A stretch of 64,000 bases of DNA from Pseudomonas ovata (GCF_003131185.1 NZ_QFFU01000004.1:248001-312000); one strand, 5' to 3'; shown: positions 9,305 to 17,614, numbered from the stretch's first letter. The notes: generated by a model not told the origin, from the letters alone. A program made the numbers and translations.

Positions 9305-9323
9305 AATGGTAGTCAATACCATT
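9305..9323. promoter_or_regulatory. palindromic operator candidate over the iron-importer promoter
   Basis: A perfect 19-base palindrome: arms AATGGTA and TACCATT separated by five bases. On the minus strand its centre holds TTGACT, a good -35 hexamer, 33 bases upstream of the binding-protein start. Size and place fit a repressor such as Fur, but the match to the Fur consensus is poor, so the regulator is not identified. Confidence 0.5.
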
Positions 9324-9380
9324 CACGACCTCAATGAGGGGAGGTGAAGAGCCGTAACTTAATGTTGCGTGAGGGGCCTA

Positions 9381-9534
9381 TGTAGGAGCGCGCTCTGCCC
9401 GCGACCGGCTGCGTTAGCAGTCGTAAATTTGTGGCGTTTCATACAGCTTGAACGTTAACAATCATAAATTTTCAGGGTTTCCGAGATTTTGCGAGCGCTA
9501 CGCACTCGGTCGCGGGCAAGCGCGCTCCTACAGT
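9381..9534. repeat. REPIN class I, copy 2 (long form)
   Basis: Inverted REP arms GTAGGAGCGCGCT...CTGCG and CACTCGGTCGCGGGCAAGCG with a long centre containing two tandem AT-rich blocks. The arm next to the ubiI-like gene supplies that gene's TAG stop codon. The long centre is shared with copies at 37.6 kb and 40.6 kb. Confidence 0.85.
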
Positions 9535-10784
9535 TCGGGTACGTGCGCGTCCGGGAGCCGGTCCGACAGGCGTGCCAGTTCTGGCATTTCGCCTGTCAGG
9601 CCCAAGGCCTGGCGCACGAACAGGGCCTTGACCTCGGGCAGGCTGTCGACGGCCTTCAGACCGGTGTTGCGCAGCCAGCGCAAGGGCAGCGGGTCGGCCT
9701 GGAACAGGCGCTTGAAGCCCTCCATGGCCGCCATCAGGCTCAGGTTGTGCGGCATGCGCCGACGTTCGTAGCGGCCCAGCACGCGCTCATCGGCCAGGCG
9801 TTCGCCACGCGCATGGGCGCGCAGCAACACTTCGGCCAGCACGGCCGCGTCCAGAAAGCCCAGGTTCACGCCCTGCCCGGCCAGCGGGTGGATGGTGTGT
9901 GCGGCATCGCCGATCAGCGCCAGGCCCGGGGCCACGTAGCGCTTGGCATGGCGCTGACGCAACGGCACGCACAACCTGGGGTCGGCGTGCAGCACGGTGC
10001 CCAGTTGCCCTTCGAAGGCGCGCTCCAGCTCGACACAGAACCGCGCACCGTCCAGCGCCATCAAGCGCTCGGCCTCGGCCGGCGTCACCGACCAGACGAT
10101 CGAGCACCAGTGCTCGCCCTCGCGCACCAGCGGCAAAAAGGCCAGCGGTCCGTCGTCGGTGAAGCGCTGCCAGGCGGTGCGCCCATGCGGGCGGGCGGTA
10201 CGCACGCTGGTGACGATAGCGTGGTGCAGGTAATCCCACTCACGGGTCGGCGTGCCGCTCAGGCGGCGAATGGCCGAATGCGCGCCGTCGGCACCCACCA
10301 CCAACGGTGCACGCAGGTGGCGGCCGTCCGCCAGGGTCAGCAGCCAGTCATCGCCGGAATGGCGCAATTGTTCCAGGCGCGCATGCTCCAGCAGGCCGAT
10401 ATCGCTGTCGTGCAGGCGTTCGAGCAAGGCGTCCTGAACCACCCGGTTCTCGACGATGTGCCCGAGGACATCGGCCTGCACACTGGCGGCAGAAAAATGA
10501 ATCTGCCCGGTGCCGCTGCCGTCCCAGACCTGCATCTGTGCATAAGGGCTCAGACGCCGGGCAGCCATGCCATCCCAGGCCCCCAGGCGTTGCAGGATGC
10601 GCTGGCTGGCCGCCGACAGCGCACTGACACGCGGATCGAACTTCGCCTGCGGGTCGAACGGCTCGACACTCATCGAGCCGCCGTCGACCACCAGCACATC
10701 CAGGCCGCTGCCTTGCAGGGCCAGGGCCAGGGCACTGCCGACCATGCCGGCGCCCACGATCAGCACATCCGCGCGGGTTTCCAT
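9528..10784 (-). CDS. FAD-dependent ubiquinone biosynthesis hydroxylase (UbiI/VisC/UbiF group)
   Basis: A 418-residue flavoprotein monooxygenase. It shows the N-terminal FAD-binding glycine motif (VLIVGAGMVGSALALAL), the middle DG block (LVVGADGAHSAIRRL) and the C-terminal GD motif (GDAAHTIHPLAGQGVNLG). In pseudomonads it follows pepP-ubiH and hydroxylates the ring of ubiquinone precursors; which carbon it modifies (C5 for UbiI, C6 for UbiF) cannot be fixed from sequence alone. Its stop codon TAG lies in a REP arm. It follows ubiH by about 50 bases on the same strand. Confidence 0.88.
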   Translation of the reverse strand: METRADVLIVGAGMVGSALALALQGSGLDVLVVDGGSMSVEPFDPQAKFDPRVSALSAASQRILQRLGAWDGMAARRLSPYAQMQVWDGSGTGQIHFSAASVQADVLGHIVENRVVQDALLERLHDSDIGLLEHARLEQLRHSGDDWLLTLADGRHLRAPLVVGADGAHSAIRRLSGTPTREWDYLHHAIVTSVRTARPHGRTAWQRFTDDGPLAFLPLVREGEHWCSIVWSVTPAEAERLMALDGARFCVELERAFEGQLGTVLHADPRLCVPLRQRHAKRYVAPGLALIGDAAHTIHPLAGQGVNLGFLDAAVLAEVLLRAHARGERLADERVLGRYERRRMPHNLSLMAAMEGFKRLFQADPLPLRWLRNTGLKAVDSLPEVKALFVRQALGLTGEMPELARLSDRLPDAHVPEL

Positions 10785-10832
10785 GTTCAGATCACTCGTG
10801 TTGGGCGCGCAGGCCGGTTGGGGTTGAAAGGA

Positions 10833-12020
10833 TCATGCATCGGGACGGGTTCCCAGACCCATGGCCTGACGGGCGAACCAGCGCTTGGCCGGCGGCAAGA
10901 GGTCCAGGCCAAGCAAGCCGAGGTTACGGCCGGTGGTGACGGCCGAGGCGGTACTGCCGAACAGGCGCGTGACCTTGTCGGAAAAGCCCACGGTCAGTTG
11001 CTGGTCGCGTTGCTGGCGGGCGCGATAACGCTGCAGGGTCGCCAGGTCACCCGGCACCCGGTCGCTTTCAAGCAGCGTGCGGGCCAGCGCATCGGCATCA
11101 CGCAGCGACAGGTTGAAGCCCTGTCCGGCAATCGGGTGCAGGCTGTGCGCGGCGTTGCCCAGCACCACCAGGTGCGAGCGCACCTGCTCGTCGGCCTCCA
11201 CCAGGGTCAGCGGGTACACATGCCGTGCCCCGACCTGGCACAAACGGCCCAGGCGGTAGCCGAACACGTCCTGCAGCTCGCTGAGAAAACGGCGTTCATC
11301 GAGTGCGGCCAGGCGCTGGGTATCATCGCCGGTGCGGGTCCAGACCAGCGCACAACGATTTTCCGGCAATGGCAGCAGGGCCATCGGCCCCTGTTCGGTA
11401 AAGCGCTCGAAGGCTTGCCCGCAGTGGGCTTCGGCCGGGCTGATATTGGCGATCAGCGCGCTCTGGCCATATGGCCGCTGGTGCACGCTGATGCCCAGTT
11501 GCTCGCGCAGGTTGGAGCGCCCGCCATCGGCCAGTACCGCCAGGTCACACTCCAGTTCGGTCTCGTCGCTCAGACTCAGTCGATAGCCGCCGGCCACGGC
11601 CTGCATGCTGCGCACCTCGGCCGGCACTCGCCAACTGATCACTTCGGGGTCCAGGCCCTGCCACAGGCATTGGCCCAGCCAGGCGTTCTCGACCACATAC
11701 CCCAGGGCGGGCACACCTTCTTCGAGGGCCGACAGGCGTGCAGAACCGAAACGTCCGCGATCAGAGACCTGGATCTGCAGGATCGGCTCGGCGCGCCGGG
11801 CAATCTGCTGCCACAGGCCCAGACGTTCATAGATGCGTCGGGCGCCGAACGACAGCGCAGAAGAACGCGCATCGTAGCTGGGCTGGTAGGCATCGCCCGG
11901 TGCGAAGGGCTCGATCAGCACGATCTTCCAGCCGCGCTCACGGGCACCGGCCTGCAGGGCCAGGGCCAGGCTGGCGCCGACCAGCCCGCCACCGACGATG
12001 GCCAGGTGAAAGCGGCTCAT
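10833..12020 (-). CDS. ubiH: 2-octaprenyl-6-methoxyphenol hydroxylase
   Basis: A 395-residue FAD monooxygenase, paralogous to the next gene. FAD motifs are LAIVGGGLVGASLALAL near the N-terminus, LAVLADGGRSNLREQLG in the middle and LGNAAHSLHPIAGQGFNLS near 290. It hydroxylates C1 of the ubiquinone ring at the inner membrane. The assignment rests on its place directly after pepP, as in E. coli. Its ATG overlaps the pepP stop in an ATGA, so the two are translationally coupled; a longer upstream reading would run through pepP. Confidence 0.92.
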   Translation of the reverse strand: MSRFHLAIVGGGLVGASLALALQAGARERGWKIVLIEPFAPGDAYQPSYDARSSALSFGARRIYERLGLWQQIARRAEPILQIQVSDRGRFGSARLSALEEGVPALGYVVENAWLGQCLWQGLDPEVISWRVPAEVRSMQAVAGGYRLSLSDETELECDLAVLADGGRSNLREQLGISVHQRPYGQSALIANISPAEAHCGQAFERFTEQGPMALLPLPENRCALVWTRTGDDTQRLAALDERRFLSELQDVFGYRLGRLCQVGARHVYPLTLVEADEQVRSHLVVLGNAAHSLHPIAGQGFNLSLRDADALARTLLESDRVPGDLATLQRYRARQQRDQQLTVGFSDKVTRLFGSTASAVTTGRNLGLLGLDLLPPAKRWFARQAMGLGTRPDA

Positions 12021-13351
12021 GCGGCCTGCACCCGGGCAGCGGCCATCAGGGCCTCGATCTCGGCCACCGTGCGGGGCACGTCGCCGGTCAGGATGTCGCA
12101 CCCCTGGCGGGTCACCACCACGTCATCTTCGATTCGCACACCGATCCCTCGCCATTTCTTCGCCACAGACGTGTTGTCTGTCGCAATGTAGATGCCGGGT
12201 TCCACGGTCAGTGCCATGCCGATTTCCAATACCCGCCACTGACCGCCGACCTTGTAGTCACCGACATCATGAACGTCCATGCCCAGCCAGTGGCCGGCAC
12301 GGTGCATGTAGAACGCCTTGTGCGCGTCGCTGGCGATCAAGGCGTCGACTTCGCCCTTGAGCAGGCCGAGTTCCACCAGCCCGGCGGTAATGACCCGCAC
12401 CGTGGCCTCGTGGGCTTCGTTCCAGTGCCGGCCCGGGCCGATGGCTTCGAAGGCGGCCTGCTGGGCCTTGAGGACCAGTTCGTAGATCGCCTTCTGCTCG
12501 GGCGAAAAGGTGCCGCTGACGGGGAAAGTGCGGGTGATGTCGCTGGCGTAGCAGTCGATCTCGCAGCCGGCGTCGATCAGCACCAGATCACCGTTCTTGA
12601 GCGGCGCGTTGTTTTCCTGGTAGTGCAGGATGCAGGCATTGCGGCCCGAGGCGACAATCGAGCCATAGGCCGGCATGCGGGCGCCGCCCTTGCGAAACTC
12701 GTATTCCAGCTCGGCTTCCAGGCTGTACTCGTACAGGCCGGCGCGGCTGGCCTGCATGGCCCGTACATGGGCGCGAGCCGAGACTTGCGCGGCGTAGCGC
12801 ATGACCTTGACCTCGGCAGCCGACTTGTACAGGCGCATGTCGTGCAGCAGGTGATCCAGGGCCACGAACTCGTTCGGCGGCTGTGCACCCAGGTGGGCCT
12901 TGGAGCGGATGGTATTGATCCACTCCATCAGGTGCCGGTCGAATTCAGGGTTGCTGCCCATCGCCGAATACACCCGGTCGCGGCCTTCGATCAGGCCCGG
13001 CAGGATGTCGTCGATGTCGTTGATCGGGAAGGCGTCGTCGGCGCCGTAGTCGCGCACCGCCCCTTCCTGGCCGGCGCGCAGGCCGTCCCACAATTCACGC
13101 TCCGGGTTGCGCTCGCGGCAGAACAGCACGTATTCGCCGTGCTCACGCCCCGGCATCAGCACCACCACCGCTTCCGGCTCGGGAAAGCCGCTCAGGTACT
13201 GGAAATCGCTGTCCTGGCGATAGACGTGCTCGACATCGCGGTTGCGGATCGCCACGGCCGCTGCCGGCAGGATGGCAATGCTGTTGGGTTCCATCTGCGC
13301 CATCAGGGCCTTGCGGCGCCGGGCGTATTCGGACTTCGGGATATGCATCAT
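12017..13351 (-). CDS. pepP: Xaa-Pro aminopeptidase P
   Basis: A 444-residue cytoplasmic M24B metallopeptidase that removes N-terminal residues preceding proline. The N-terminal domain (about 1-170) is followed by the pita-bread fold with five metal ligands: two Asp in LIDAGCEIDCYASDITRTF (about 260 and 271), His in HRAGHWLGMDVHD, Glu in ALTVEPGIY and Glu in RIEDDVVVT. The start is one of two adjacent ATG codons (13351 or 13348), both weakly supported by ribosome-site sequence. It overlaps ubiH by four bases. Confidence 0.95.
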   Translation of the reverse strand: MMHIPKSEYARRRKALMAQMEPNSIAILPAAAVAIRNRDVEHVYRQDSDFQYLSGFPEPEAVVVLMPGREHGEYVLFCRERNPERELWDGLRAGQEGAVRDYGADDAFPINDIDDILPGLIEGRDRVYSAMGSNPEFDRHLMEWINTIRSKAHLGAQPPNEFVALDHLLHDMRLYKSAAEVKVMRYAAQVSARAHVRAMQASRAGLYEYSLEAELEYEFRKGGARMPAYGSIVASGRNACILHYQENNAPLKNGDLVLIDAGCEIDCYASDITRTFPVSGTFSPEQKAIYELVLKAQQAAFEAIGPGRHWNEAHEATVRVITAGLVELGLLKGEVDALIASDAHKAFYMHRAGHWLGMDVHDVGDYKVGGQWRVLEIGMALTVEPGIYIATDNTSVAKKWRGIGVRIEDDVVVTRQGCDILTGDVPRTVAEIEALMAAARVQAA

Positions 13352-13495
13352 GGGTAATGGGCGTCCCCGTTCAGGCAGTGTGCAGGCGGTGTGCCGCCGA
13401 TATGTAAAGACACGACACTCGCAGCGCGTCACACCATCGGCGCGGGAGCGTGCAGGCCGGGATGCGGTGCCCCGGCCCGGCATGCGGTTACGGGA

Positions 13496-14056
13496 TCAGT
13501 GTAGCGAAGGCTTGGCGGCGGCCGGTGCCGCGTCTGATTTGCCGCATTCGGTGAACAGCAACAAGGGCGCGACGCGCAGGTATTCCATGACCTCCATGTA
13601 GTCGCTTTCACCGTCTTCGGACTCTTCCAGCGCATCCTGCACCTGAGCGATGGCGGCCAGGTCCTGAAGCACTTCGGTGGCTTCCAGGCTGATCACCCGG
13701 TCACCGGCCGCCAGGCCGAAGCCCGACAGGAAGCCCTGGCACCATTGACCCAGTGCGGCGGCGCGCTCGGTCAGCGGCTCGTCATCGCCGGGCAACAGCA
13801 GCACCACGGTCATGTCTTCGCTGGTCAGTTCACCCTTGACCATCTCCTGCAGCCCGACCAGGGCCTGGCGCACGTTATCCTGTGGCTCGGTCTCAAGCAG
13901 GATCGAGGCATCGGCAAACCAGCTCTCGGCATCGAAACCGGCGCCGGCACAGCTGCGGCCAAGCAGCATGCCATGCAGCTCGGCGGGAGAAACCGGATGG
14001 CCGCCGCTGGCGAGCAGGGTGGCGAAGGCTTTGTAGGGGGAGTTCTGAATGGGCAT
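13496..14056 (-). CDS. UPF0149 (YgfB/YecA) family protein
   Basis: A 186-residue acidic, mostly helical protein. The family signature is seen at the start ([30 protein letters not shown]) and in [25 protein letters not shown]. The ATG at 14056 is used; the upstream in-frame extension has no ribosome site. The gene lies upstream of pepP on the same strand and is divergent from the zapA block. In E. coli the homologue sits in the same place; in P. aeruginosa relatives affect stress-gene expression, but no mechanism can be seen here. Confidence 0.9.
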   Translation of the reverse strand: MPIQNSPYKAFATLLASGGHPVSPAELHGMLLGRSCAGAGFDAESWFADASILLETEPQDNVRQALVGLQEMVKGELTSEDMTVVLLLPGDDEPLTERAAALGQWCQGFLSGFGLAAGDRVISLEATEVLQDLAAIAQVQDALEESEDGESDYMEVMEYLRVAPLLLFTECGKSDAAPAAAKPSLH

Positions 14057-14243
14057 GGGCAACTGGTCGCCTGACGGCGCTATGTCTAGAATGAAGGCCT
14101 TGTATCGTAGGGGTTGATAGCATGGCAACACAAGCTGCAACCCCCAAACTATCTGCACGGCAGGAGGGTCCAAGGATCTTTCACGATCCGGGCAGCCGGC
14201 ACCGGGTATCGTGCCATTCATCAGAAATCATCCGTGAGGCTCC

Positions 14244-14453
14244 ATGCCAGACACCGATCTGCACGCGCTGATGGCCAGACTGGAGTTGTTGCTTGAACGT
14301 GTCGAGCAACTAAAAGGCCAAAATGCGTTCCTATTAACTCAGGAAAAAACCTGGCGCGAGGAACGCGCCCATCTCATTGAAAAGAACGAAATCGCCCGGC
14401 AGAAGGTCGAGTCACTGATTTCGCGCCTCAAAGCCCTGGAGCAAGACTCATGA
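14244..14453 (+). CDS. TIGR02449 family coiled-coil protein
   Basis: A 69-residue protein that is nearly all coiled coil (LMARLELLLERVEQLKGQNAF and on to the C-terminus), ZapB-like in character. It always precedes zapA in pseudomonads and related bacteria, and its stop overlaps the zapA start in an ATGA here. A role with ZapA in Z-ring organisation is a reasonable guess from this pairing, not shown by the sequence. Confidence 0.88.
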   Translation: MPDTDLHALMARLELLLERVEQLKGQNAFLLTQEKTWREERAHLIEKNEIARQKVESLISRLKALEQDS

Positions 14454-14779
14454 GCAATGGCAACAGCGTTACCGTGCAAATCCTCGACAAGGAATATTCC
14501 ATCATCTGCCCGGCCGAAGAGCGCGCCAATCTGGTCAGCGCTGCCCGCTACCTCGATGGCAAGATGCGGGAAATCCGTTCCAGCGGCAAAGTCATCGGCG
14601 CCGACCGTATCGCCGTGATGGCCGCCCTGAACATCACCCACGACCTGCTGCATCGGCAGAACCTGCCTGACGTGCAGGTCAGCGGGACAACGCGCGAACA
14701 GGTGCGTGACCTGCTCGAACGTGTCGACCTGGAGCTGACCGGTGATGCCCCAGGCTCAGGCAATTCGTCGCGAGGCTGA
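14450..14779 (+). CDS. zapA: cell division protein ZapA
   Basis: A 109-residue protein. The N-terminal globular domain (VTVQILDKEYSIICPAEERANLVSAARYLDGKM) and the helical dimerisation part fit ZapA, the FtsZ-ring cross-linking factor. The start codon overlaps the stop of the upstream coiled-coil gene. The 6S RNA gene follows directly, the conserved zapA-ssrS order of gammaproteobacteria. Confidence 0.95.
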   Translation: MSNGNSVTVQILDKEYSIICPAEERANLVSAARYLDGKMREIRSSGKVIGADRIAVMAALNITHDLLHRQNLPDVQVSGTTREQVRDLLERVDLELTGDAPGSGNSSRG

Positions 14780-14798
14780 TAATCCTGTAACGATTCTG

Positions 14799-14804
14799 TA
14801 TACT
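14799..14804 (+). promoter_or_regulatory. -10 element of the 6S RNA gene
   Basis: TATACT, preceded by TG, lies seven bases before the expected 5' end of 6S RNA. The -35 region is poor. The TG extension makes it an extended -10 type promoter. Confidence 0.6.
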
Positions 14805-14810
14805 TGCGCC

Positions 14811-14988
14811 ACTCCCTGGAGTGTTTGCCAGTCGGTCATGTCCCTGAGCCGATACGCACAACCACGGGGGTTGCACGTGGAGTTGGTGCGCATGTCCGCC
14901 CGACGGAAAGCCTTAAAACTTCCTGCAATCTCCACCTTGAACTTTCGGGTTCAAGGGCTACACCGACAGCGGCTCGTCGGGGAGTCCT
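14811..14988 (+). ncRNA. ssrS: 6S RNA
   Basis: The sequence contains the conserved parts of 6S RNA: a 5' strand ACTCCC pairing with GGGAGT at the 3' end, the GTCCCTGAGCCGATA block, the central bubble flanks, GAAAGCCTTAAAACT and the 3' TTCAAGGGCTACA block. 6S RNA mimics an open promoter and sequesters housekeeping RNA polymerase in stationary phase. It lies between zapA and the 5-formyltetrahydrofolate cyclo-ligase gene, its standard place. Exact ends are approximate. Confidence 0.95.
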
Positions 14989-14994
14989 GATTCC

Positions 14995-15030
14995 AGCCAT
15001 TGCCTGCCAACGCGCGGCAATGGCTTTTTT
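14995..15030 (+). terminator. Rho-independent terminator after 6S RNA
   Basis: A 10-base-pair stem (AGCCATTGCC / GGCAATGGCT) with an 11-base loop is followed by a run of T. It lies a few bases after the 6S RNA and before the cyclo-ligase gene, so it probably sets the primary 3' end or partly uncouples the two. Confidence 0.75.
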
Positions 15031-15072
15031 CTTTCCTCAGCTGTGAGGACCCGCCTGCATGACACCTCGCTC

Positions 15073-15675
15073 ATGATCAGCGCCATGTCACTGTCGCGCC
15101 CGCAACTGCGCCGCCAGTTGCGCAAGGCTCGCCGCGCCCTGAGCCGCAGCCAGCAACAGGCTGCCGCCCGTGGCGTGTATCGCCAACTGGCCCAGCACCC
15201 CCTGTTCCGCCGCGCCCGGCATGTGTCGCTGTACCTGGCCAATGACGGGGAAATCGACCCGCGCCTGCTGGTGCAGGCCGCCCAGCGACGCGGCAAGGCG
15301 GTCTATCTGCCGGTGCTCAATGCCTGGCCCAGAACGCGGATGGTGTTTCAGCGGGTGCAGCGTGGCGAGGCGTTCAAGCCCAATCGCTTCGGCATCCCGG
15401 AACCCCTGGTCAGCCGCGCGAAACAACGACCGATCTGGGCACTGGACCTGATCCTGATGCCATTGGTGGGGTTCGACGAACAGGGCGGGCGGCTGGGCAT
15501 GGGCGGCGGTTTCTATGATCGCAGCCTGGCCTATCGCAGCCGCCGGCAGACCTGGCGCAAGCCGACGCTGCTGGGGCTGGCCCACGAATGTCAGAAAGTC
15601 GATCAGTTGGCCCTGGCCACCTGGGATATTCCCTTGCAGGGCACGGTGTCGGACAAGCGCTGGTATCTGGCGTAG
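15073..15675 (+). CDS. 5-formyltetrahydrofolate cyclo-ligase
   Basis: About 200 residues; converts 5-formyl-THF to 5,10-methenyl-THF with ATP. The basic N-terminal phosphate-binding part (RPQLRRQLRKARRALS) and the C-terminal signature GGRLGMGGGFYDRSLA are intact. The start is uncertain: GTG at 15043, ATG at 15073 or ATG at 15085 are all in frame and none has a good ribosome site. It follows ssrS as in E. coli (ygfA), where dicistronic 6S-ygfA transcripts are known. Confidence 0.93.
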   Translation: MISAMSLSRPQLRRQLRKARRALSRSQQQAAARGVYRQLAQHPLFRRARHVSLYLANDGEIDPRLLVQAAQRRGKAVYLPVLNAWPRTRMVFQRVQRGEAFKPNRFGIPEPLVSRAKQRPIWALDLILMPLVGFDEQGGRLGMGGGFYDRSLAYRSRRQTWRKPTLLGLAHECQKVDQLALATWDIPLQGTVSDKRWYLA

Positions 15676-15703
15676 GCGCAACGAGTGGCGCCCGAGGGGT
15701 CAA

Positions 15704-15856
15704 TCAATGACGACCCGGAACCTTCTGCTGTTGCTGGACGATCTCGACAGGTGCGTCAGGTTTGTTGGTCCACAGGCTCTGTGCATAGCCGGTGGTGACA
15801 ATGCCCAGGCCGAACAAGATGACGAGAATCCAGAGAAGATCCGGCTTGCGATTCAC
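15704..15856 (-). CDS. 50-residue single-pass membrane protein
   Basis: A short gene starting with GTG, six bases after a perfect AGGAGG. The protein has a basic start (VNRKPD), one hydrophobic helix (LLWILVILFGLGIVTTGYA, about 7-25) and a soluble tail (NKPDAPVEIVQQQQKVPGRH). It is convergent with the cyclo-ligase gene and divergent from the EVE-domain gene. I do not know a named family; the topology suggests a small inner-membrane regulator or an uncleaved signal anchor. Confidence 0.75.
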   Translation of the reverse strand: MNRKPDLLWILVILFGLGIVTTGYAQSLWTNKPDAPVEIVQQQQKVPGRH

Positions 15857-16043
15857 TGATTGCCTCCTGAAGGAAATCAAATACGTGTCAGTAGCGGGGT
15901 AAGGTGAAGGGCCTTGCCAACTGCGCGGGTGGTACGAAAGGAGCGGCATTTTGCGGTAACGTGACGCAGTACGCAAATTATCAATCGAACCGGCTGTCGG
16001 TTTGTCATGAACTTGTCTCAATCCCCTTTCTGGAGTCCCCGCC

Positions 16044-16520
16044 GTGGCCTACTGGCTGATGAAATCCGAACCTGACGAGTTCTCGATCAGTGACCTGCAA
16101 CGCCTGGGCCAGGCGCGCTGGGACGGCGTGCGCAACTATCAGGCGCGCAACTTTCTGCGCAGCATGGCCGAAGGCGACGGTTTTCTTTTCTACCATTCCA
16201 GTTGCCCCGAGCCCGGCATCGCCGGCACAGGCCACATTGTGCGCAGCGCCTATCCCGACCCGACGGCGCTGGACCCGGACAGCCACTACTTCGACCCCAA
16301 GGCCAGTCCTGAAAAAAATGCCTGGAGCGCCATCGACGTGGGCTTTGACCAGCAGTTTGCCAAGGTGCTGGGGCTGGGCTGGCTCAAGCAGCAAACGGCG
16401 CTGGAGCAACTGCCCCTGGTGCAAAAGGGCAGCAGGCTGTCGGTGATGCCGGTGACCGCCGAACAGTGGGCAGCGATCATGGCACTGACGGCCTCTGCTA
16501 CTGGGCAATCAGGTTATTGA
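16044..16520 (+). CDS. EVE domain-containing protein
   Basis: A 158-residue protein of the EVE (PUA-like) fold: AYWLMKSEPDEFSISDLQR, WDGVRNYQARNFLRSM and GDGFLFYHSSC are hallmark blocks. EVE domains bind modified bases in DNA or RNA. The start is a GTG preceded by TGGAGT. Its last 23 bases overlap the end of the convergent FliL-like gene. It is a stand-alone housekeeping type with no defence genes nearby. Confidence 0.92.
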   Translation: MAYWLMKSEPDEFSISDLQRLGQARWDGVRNYQARNFLRSMAEGDGFLFYHSSCPEPGIAGTGHIVRSAYPDPTALDPDSHYFDPKASPEKNAWSAIDVGFDQQFAKVLGLGWLKQQTALEQLPLVQKGSRLSVMPVTAEQWAAIMALTASATGQSGY

Positions 16521-16908
16521 ACAGCAGGTCTTCGACGACGGGCTTGCCCTCTTCGTCGTTCATGATCTGCTGGACCTGCTTGAGCGCTTCCTGACGCAGT
16601 TTTTCCTTGGCCTCGGCAGTGCCCATGCTCTCGACTGTCTGCTGGGCAAACAAGGCCACCAACTGGTTACGGATCAGCGCGTCGTTGCGTTTGACCGCTG
16701 CGGCCGCATCGGCACCGGTGACGCGCACGGCGATGTCGGCCTTGTACACCCGCACCTTGGGCCCGCCATCGAGCGCGTAGTTGCCCACGAACGGTGGCGT
16801 CAGGCTGACATAGGCGGCCTTCGGCGCGGCATCTTCTTCCTTCTTTTCTTCGGCCTGCACCAAGGCAGGCAGCGACAGGGCCAGCAACATCAGGATCCAC
16901 GCTTTCAC
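16498..16908 (-). CDS. FliL-like exported protein
   Basis: A 136-residue protein starting at a GTG eight bases after AAGGAG. An N-terminal hydrophobic segment (about 3-18, ending LVQA) looks like a cleavable signal peptide. The rest (YVSLTPPFVGNYALDGGPKVRVYKADIAVRV, later RNQLVALFAQQTVESM) matches the FliL periplasmic domain, which stabilises flagellar stators. It is far from flagellar genes and has a signal peptide rather than a clear anchor, so its role is not settled. Its 3' end overlaps the convergent EVE gene. Confidence 0.85.
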   Translation of the reverse strand: MKAWILMLLALSLPALVQAEEKKEEDAAPKAAYVSLTPPFVGNYALDGGPKVRVYKADIAVRVTGADAAAAVKRNDALIRNQLVALFAQQTVESMGTAEAKEKLRQEALKQVQQIMNDEEGKPVVEDLLFNNLIAQ

Positions 16909-17051
16909 AGTCCACTCCTTCAATACGATTAGCGCCGGGCTGCGCAGTCTACAGCGTTTGAACAGGCAGCTGGCGCACGAGCCAGCCCGCCGAATCGGCG
17001 TTGTTTCGAGGTTATCGGCCAGGGCGGCAAAAGAAATAGGCCCAGGCGCAA

Positions 17052-17528
17052 TCACGGCGCAATCGCCCGGCCTGCCAACGCCACATCGATGAGTTGCTCC
17101 GGGGTGAGCGCTTGCCCATCCGTCTCATGGCCAAAATAGTCATCCGGCCAGAAGATCAGGTCCGAGATACGTTCGTCCGGGATGTTGATTGCCAGCATGT
17201 CCAGCCAGAATCCGATGTCATGCTCGGGCCCGTCGGAGTCCATGACACGGCGAGCCATCTCGATTAACTCAGAGCGCGTGACATCGGCCACATGGCGCTG
17301 ATGAGGAACCGCCAGCACACGGCGAACCCAGGTGATGTGCTCTTGCGCACCATAAATGCCCTGGAAATCGATGAATTCGTAAGCGGTCATGGCTTCCCGG
17401 TTGAAGGTCGCCAGTTGTTCCCGGGTTTGCAGAGGATCCCCGCCATCGATTTCTGCGGCCAACACAGCCAGTCGGGCGACTGACGCCTCGTCCAATGTGG
17501 GCGGCATCAGTTCGGGGCGAAGTTTCAT
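17052..17528 (-). CDS. hypothetical protein next to a lone transposon-type end
   Basis: A 158-residue acidic protein (MKLRPELMPPTLDEASVARL ... FWPDDYFGHETDGQALTPEQ). The ATG at 17528 follows AGGAGA. No signal peptide or membrane segment is visible, and I recognise no domain. Its upstream region carries a lone 23-base copy of the terminal repeat of the MITE at 37.7 kb, and the next gene upstream is a broken TonB-like gene, so the segment was probably rearranged and this gene may have been gained. Small acidic proteins beside scars can be immunity proteins, but nothing shows that here. Confidence 0.7.
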   Translation of the reverse strand: MKLRPELMPPTLDEASVARLAVLAAEIDGGDPLQTREQLATFNREAMTAYEFIDFQGIYGAQEHITWVRRVLAVPHQRHVADVTRSELIEMARRVMDSDGPEHDIGFWLDMLAINIPDERISDLIFWPDDYFGHETDGQALTPEQLIDVALAGRAIAP

Positions 17529-17591
17529 GAGCGTTCTCCTGCCCTGCCGGCCGTTTGCTGCAGAGCGCATTTGAGTGAGTCGAGAATATAG

Positions 17592-17614
17592 TAGGGTCTG
17601 TTGCCGTTTCATCA
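17592..17614. repeat. lone terminal repeat of the MITE family
   Basis: Twenty-three bases beginning TAGGGTCTGTTGCCGTTTCA are identical to the left end of the MITE-like element at 37743. No partner end was found within several kilobases. It supplies the stop codon of the TonB-like fragment. Confidence 0.75.

Noticed and set aside
9489-12191. A 900-codon open frame on the plus strand opposite ubiI and ubiH
   Set aside because: It is antisense to two clear FAD enzymes, has no ribosome site or recognisable domain, and reflects high-GC codon use. Similar long antisense frames opposite the iron permease, ppk and spoT were rejected for the same reason.
16044-16520. EVE-domain gene as part of a defence system
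   Set aside because: No restriction, McrBC or other defence genes are nearby; the neighbours are housekeeping genes and the gene is of the stand-alone type.
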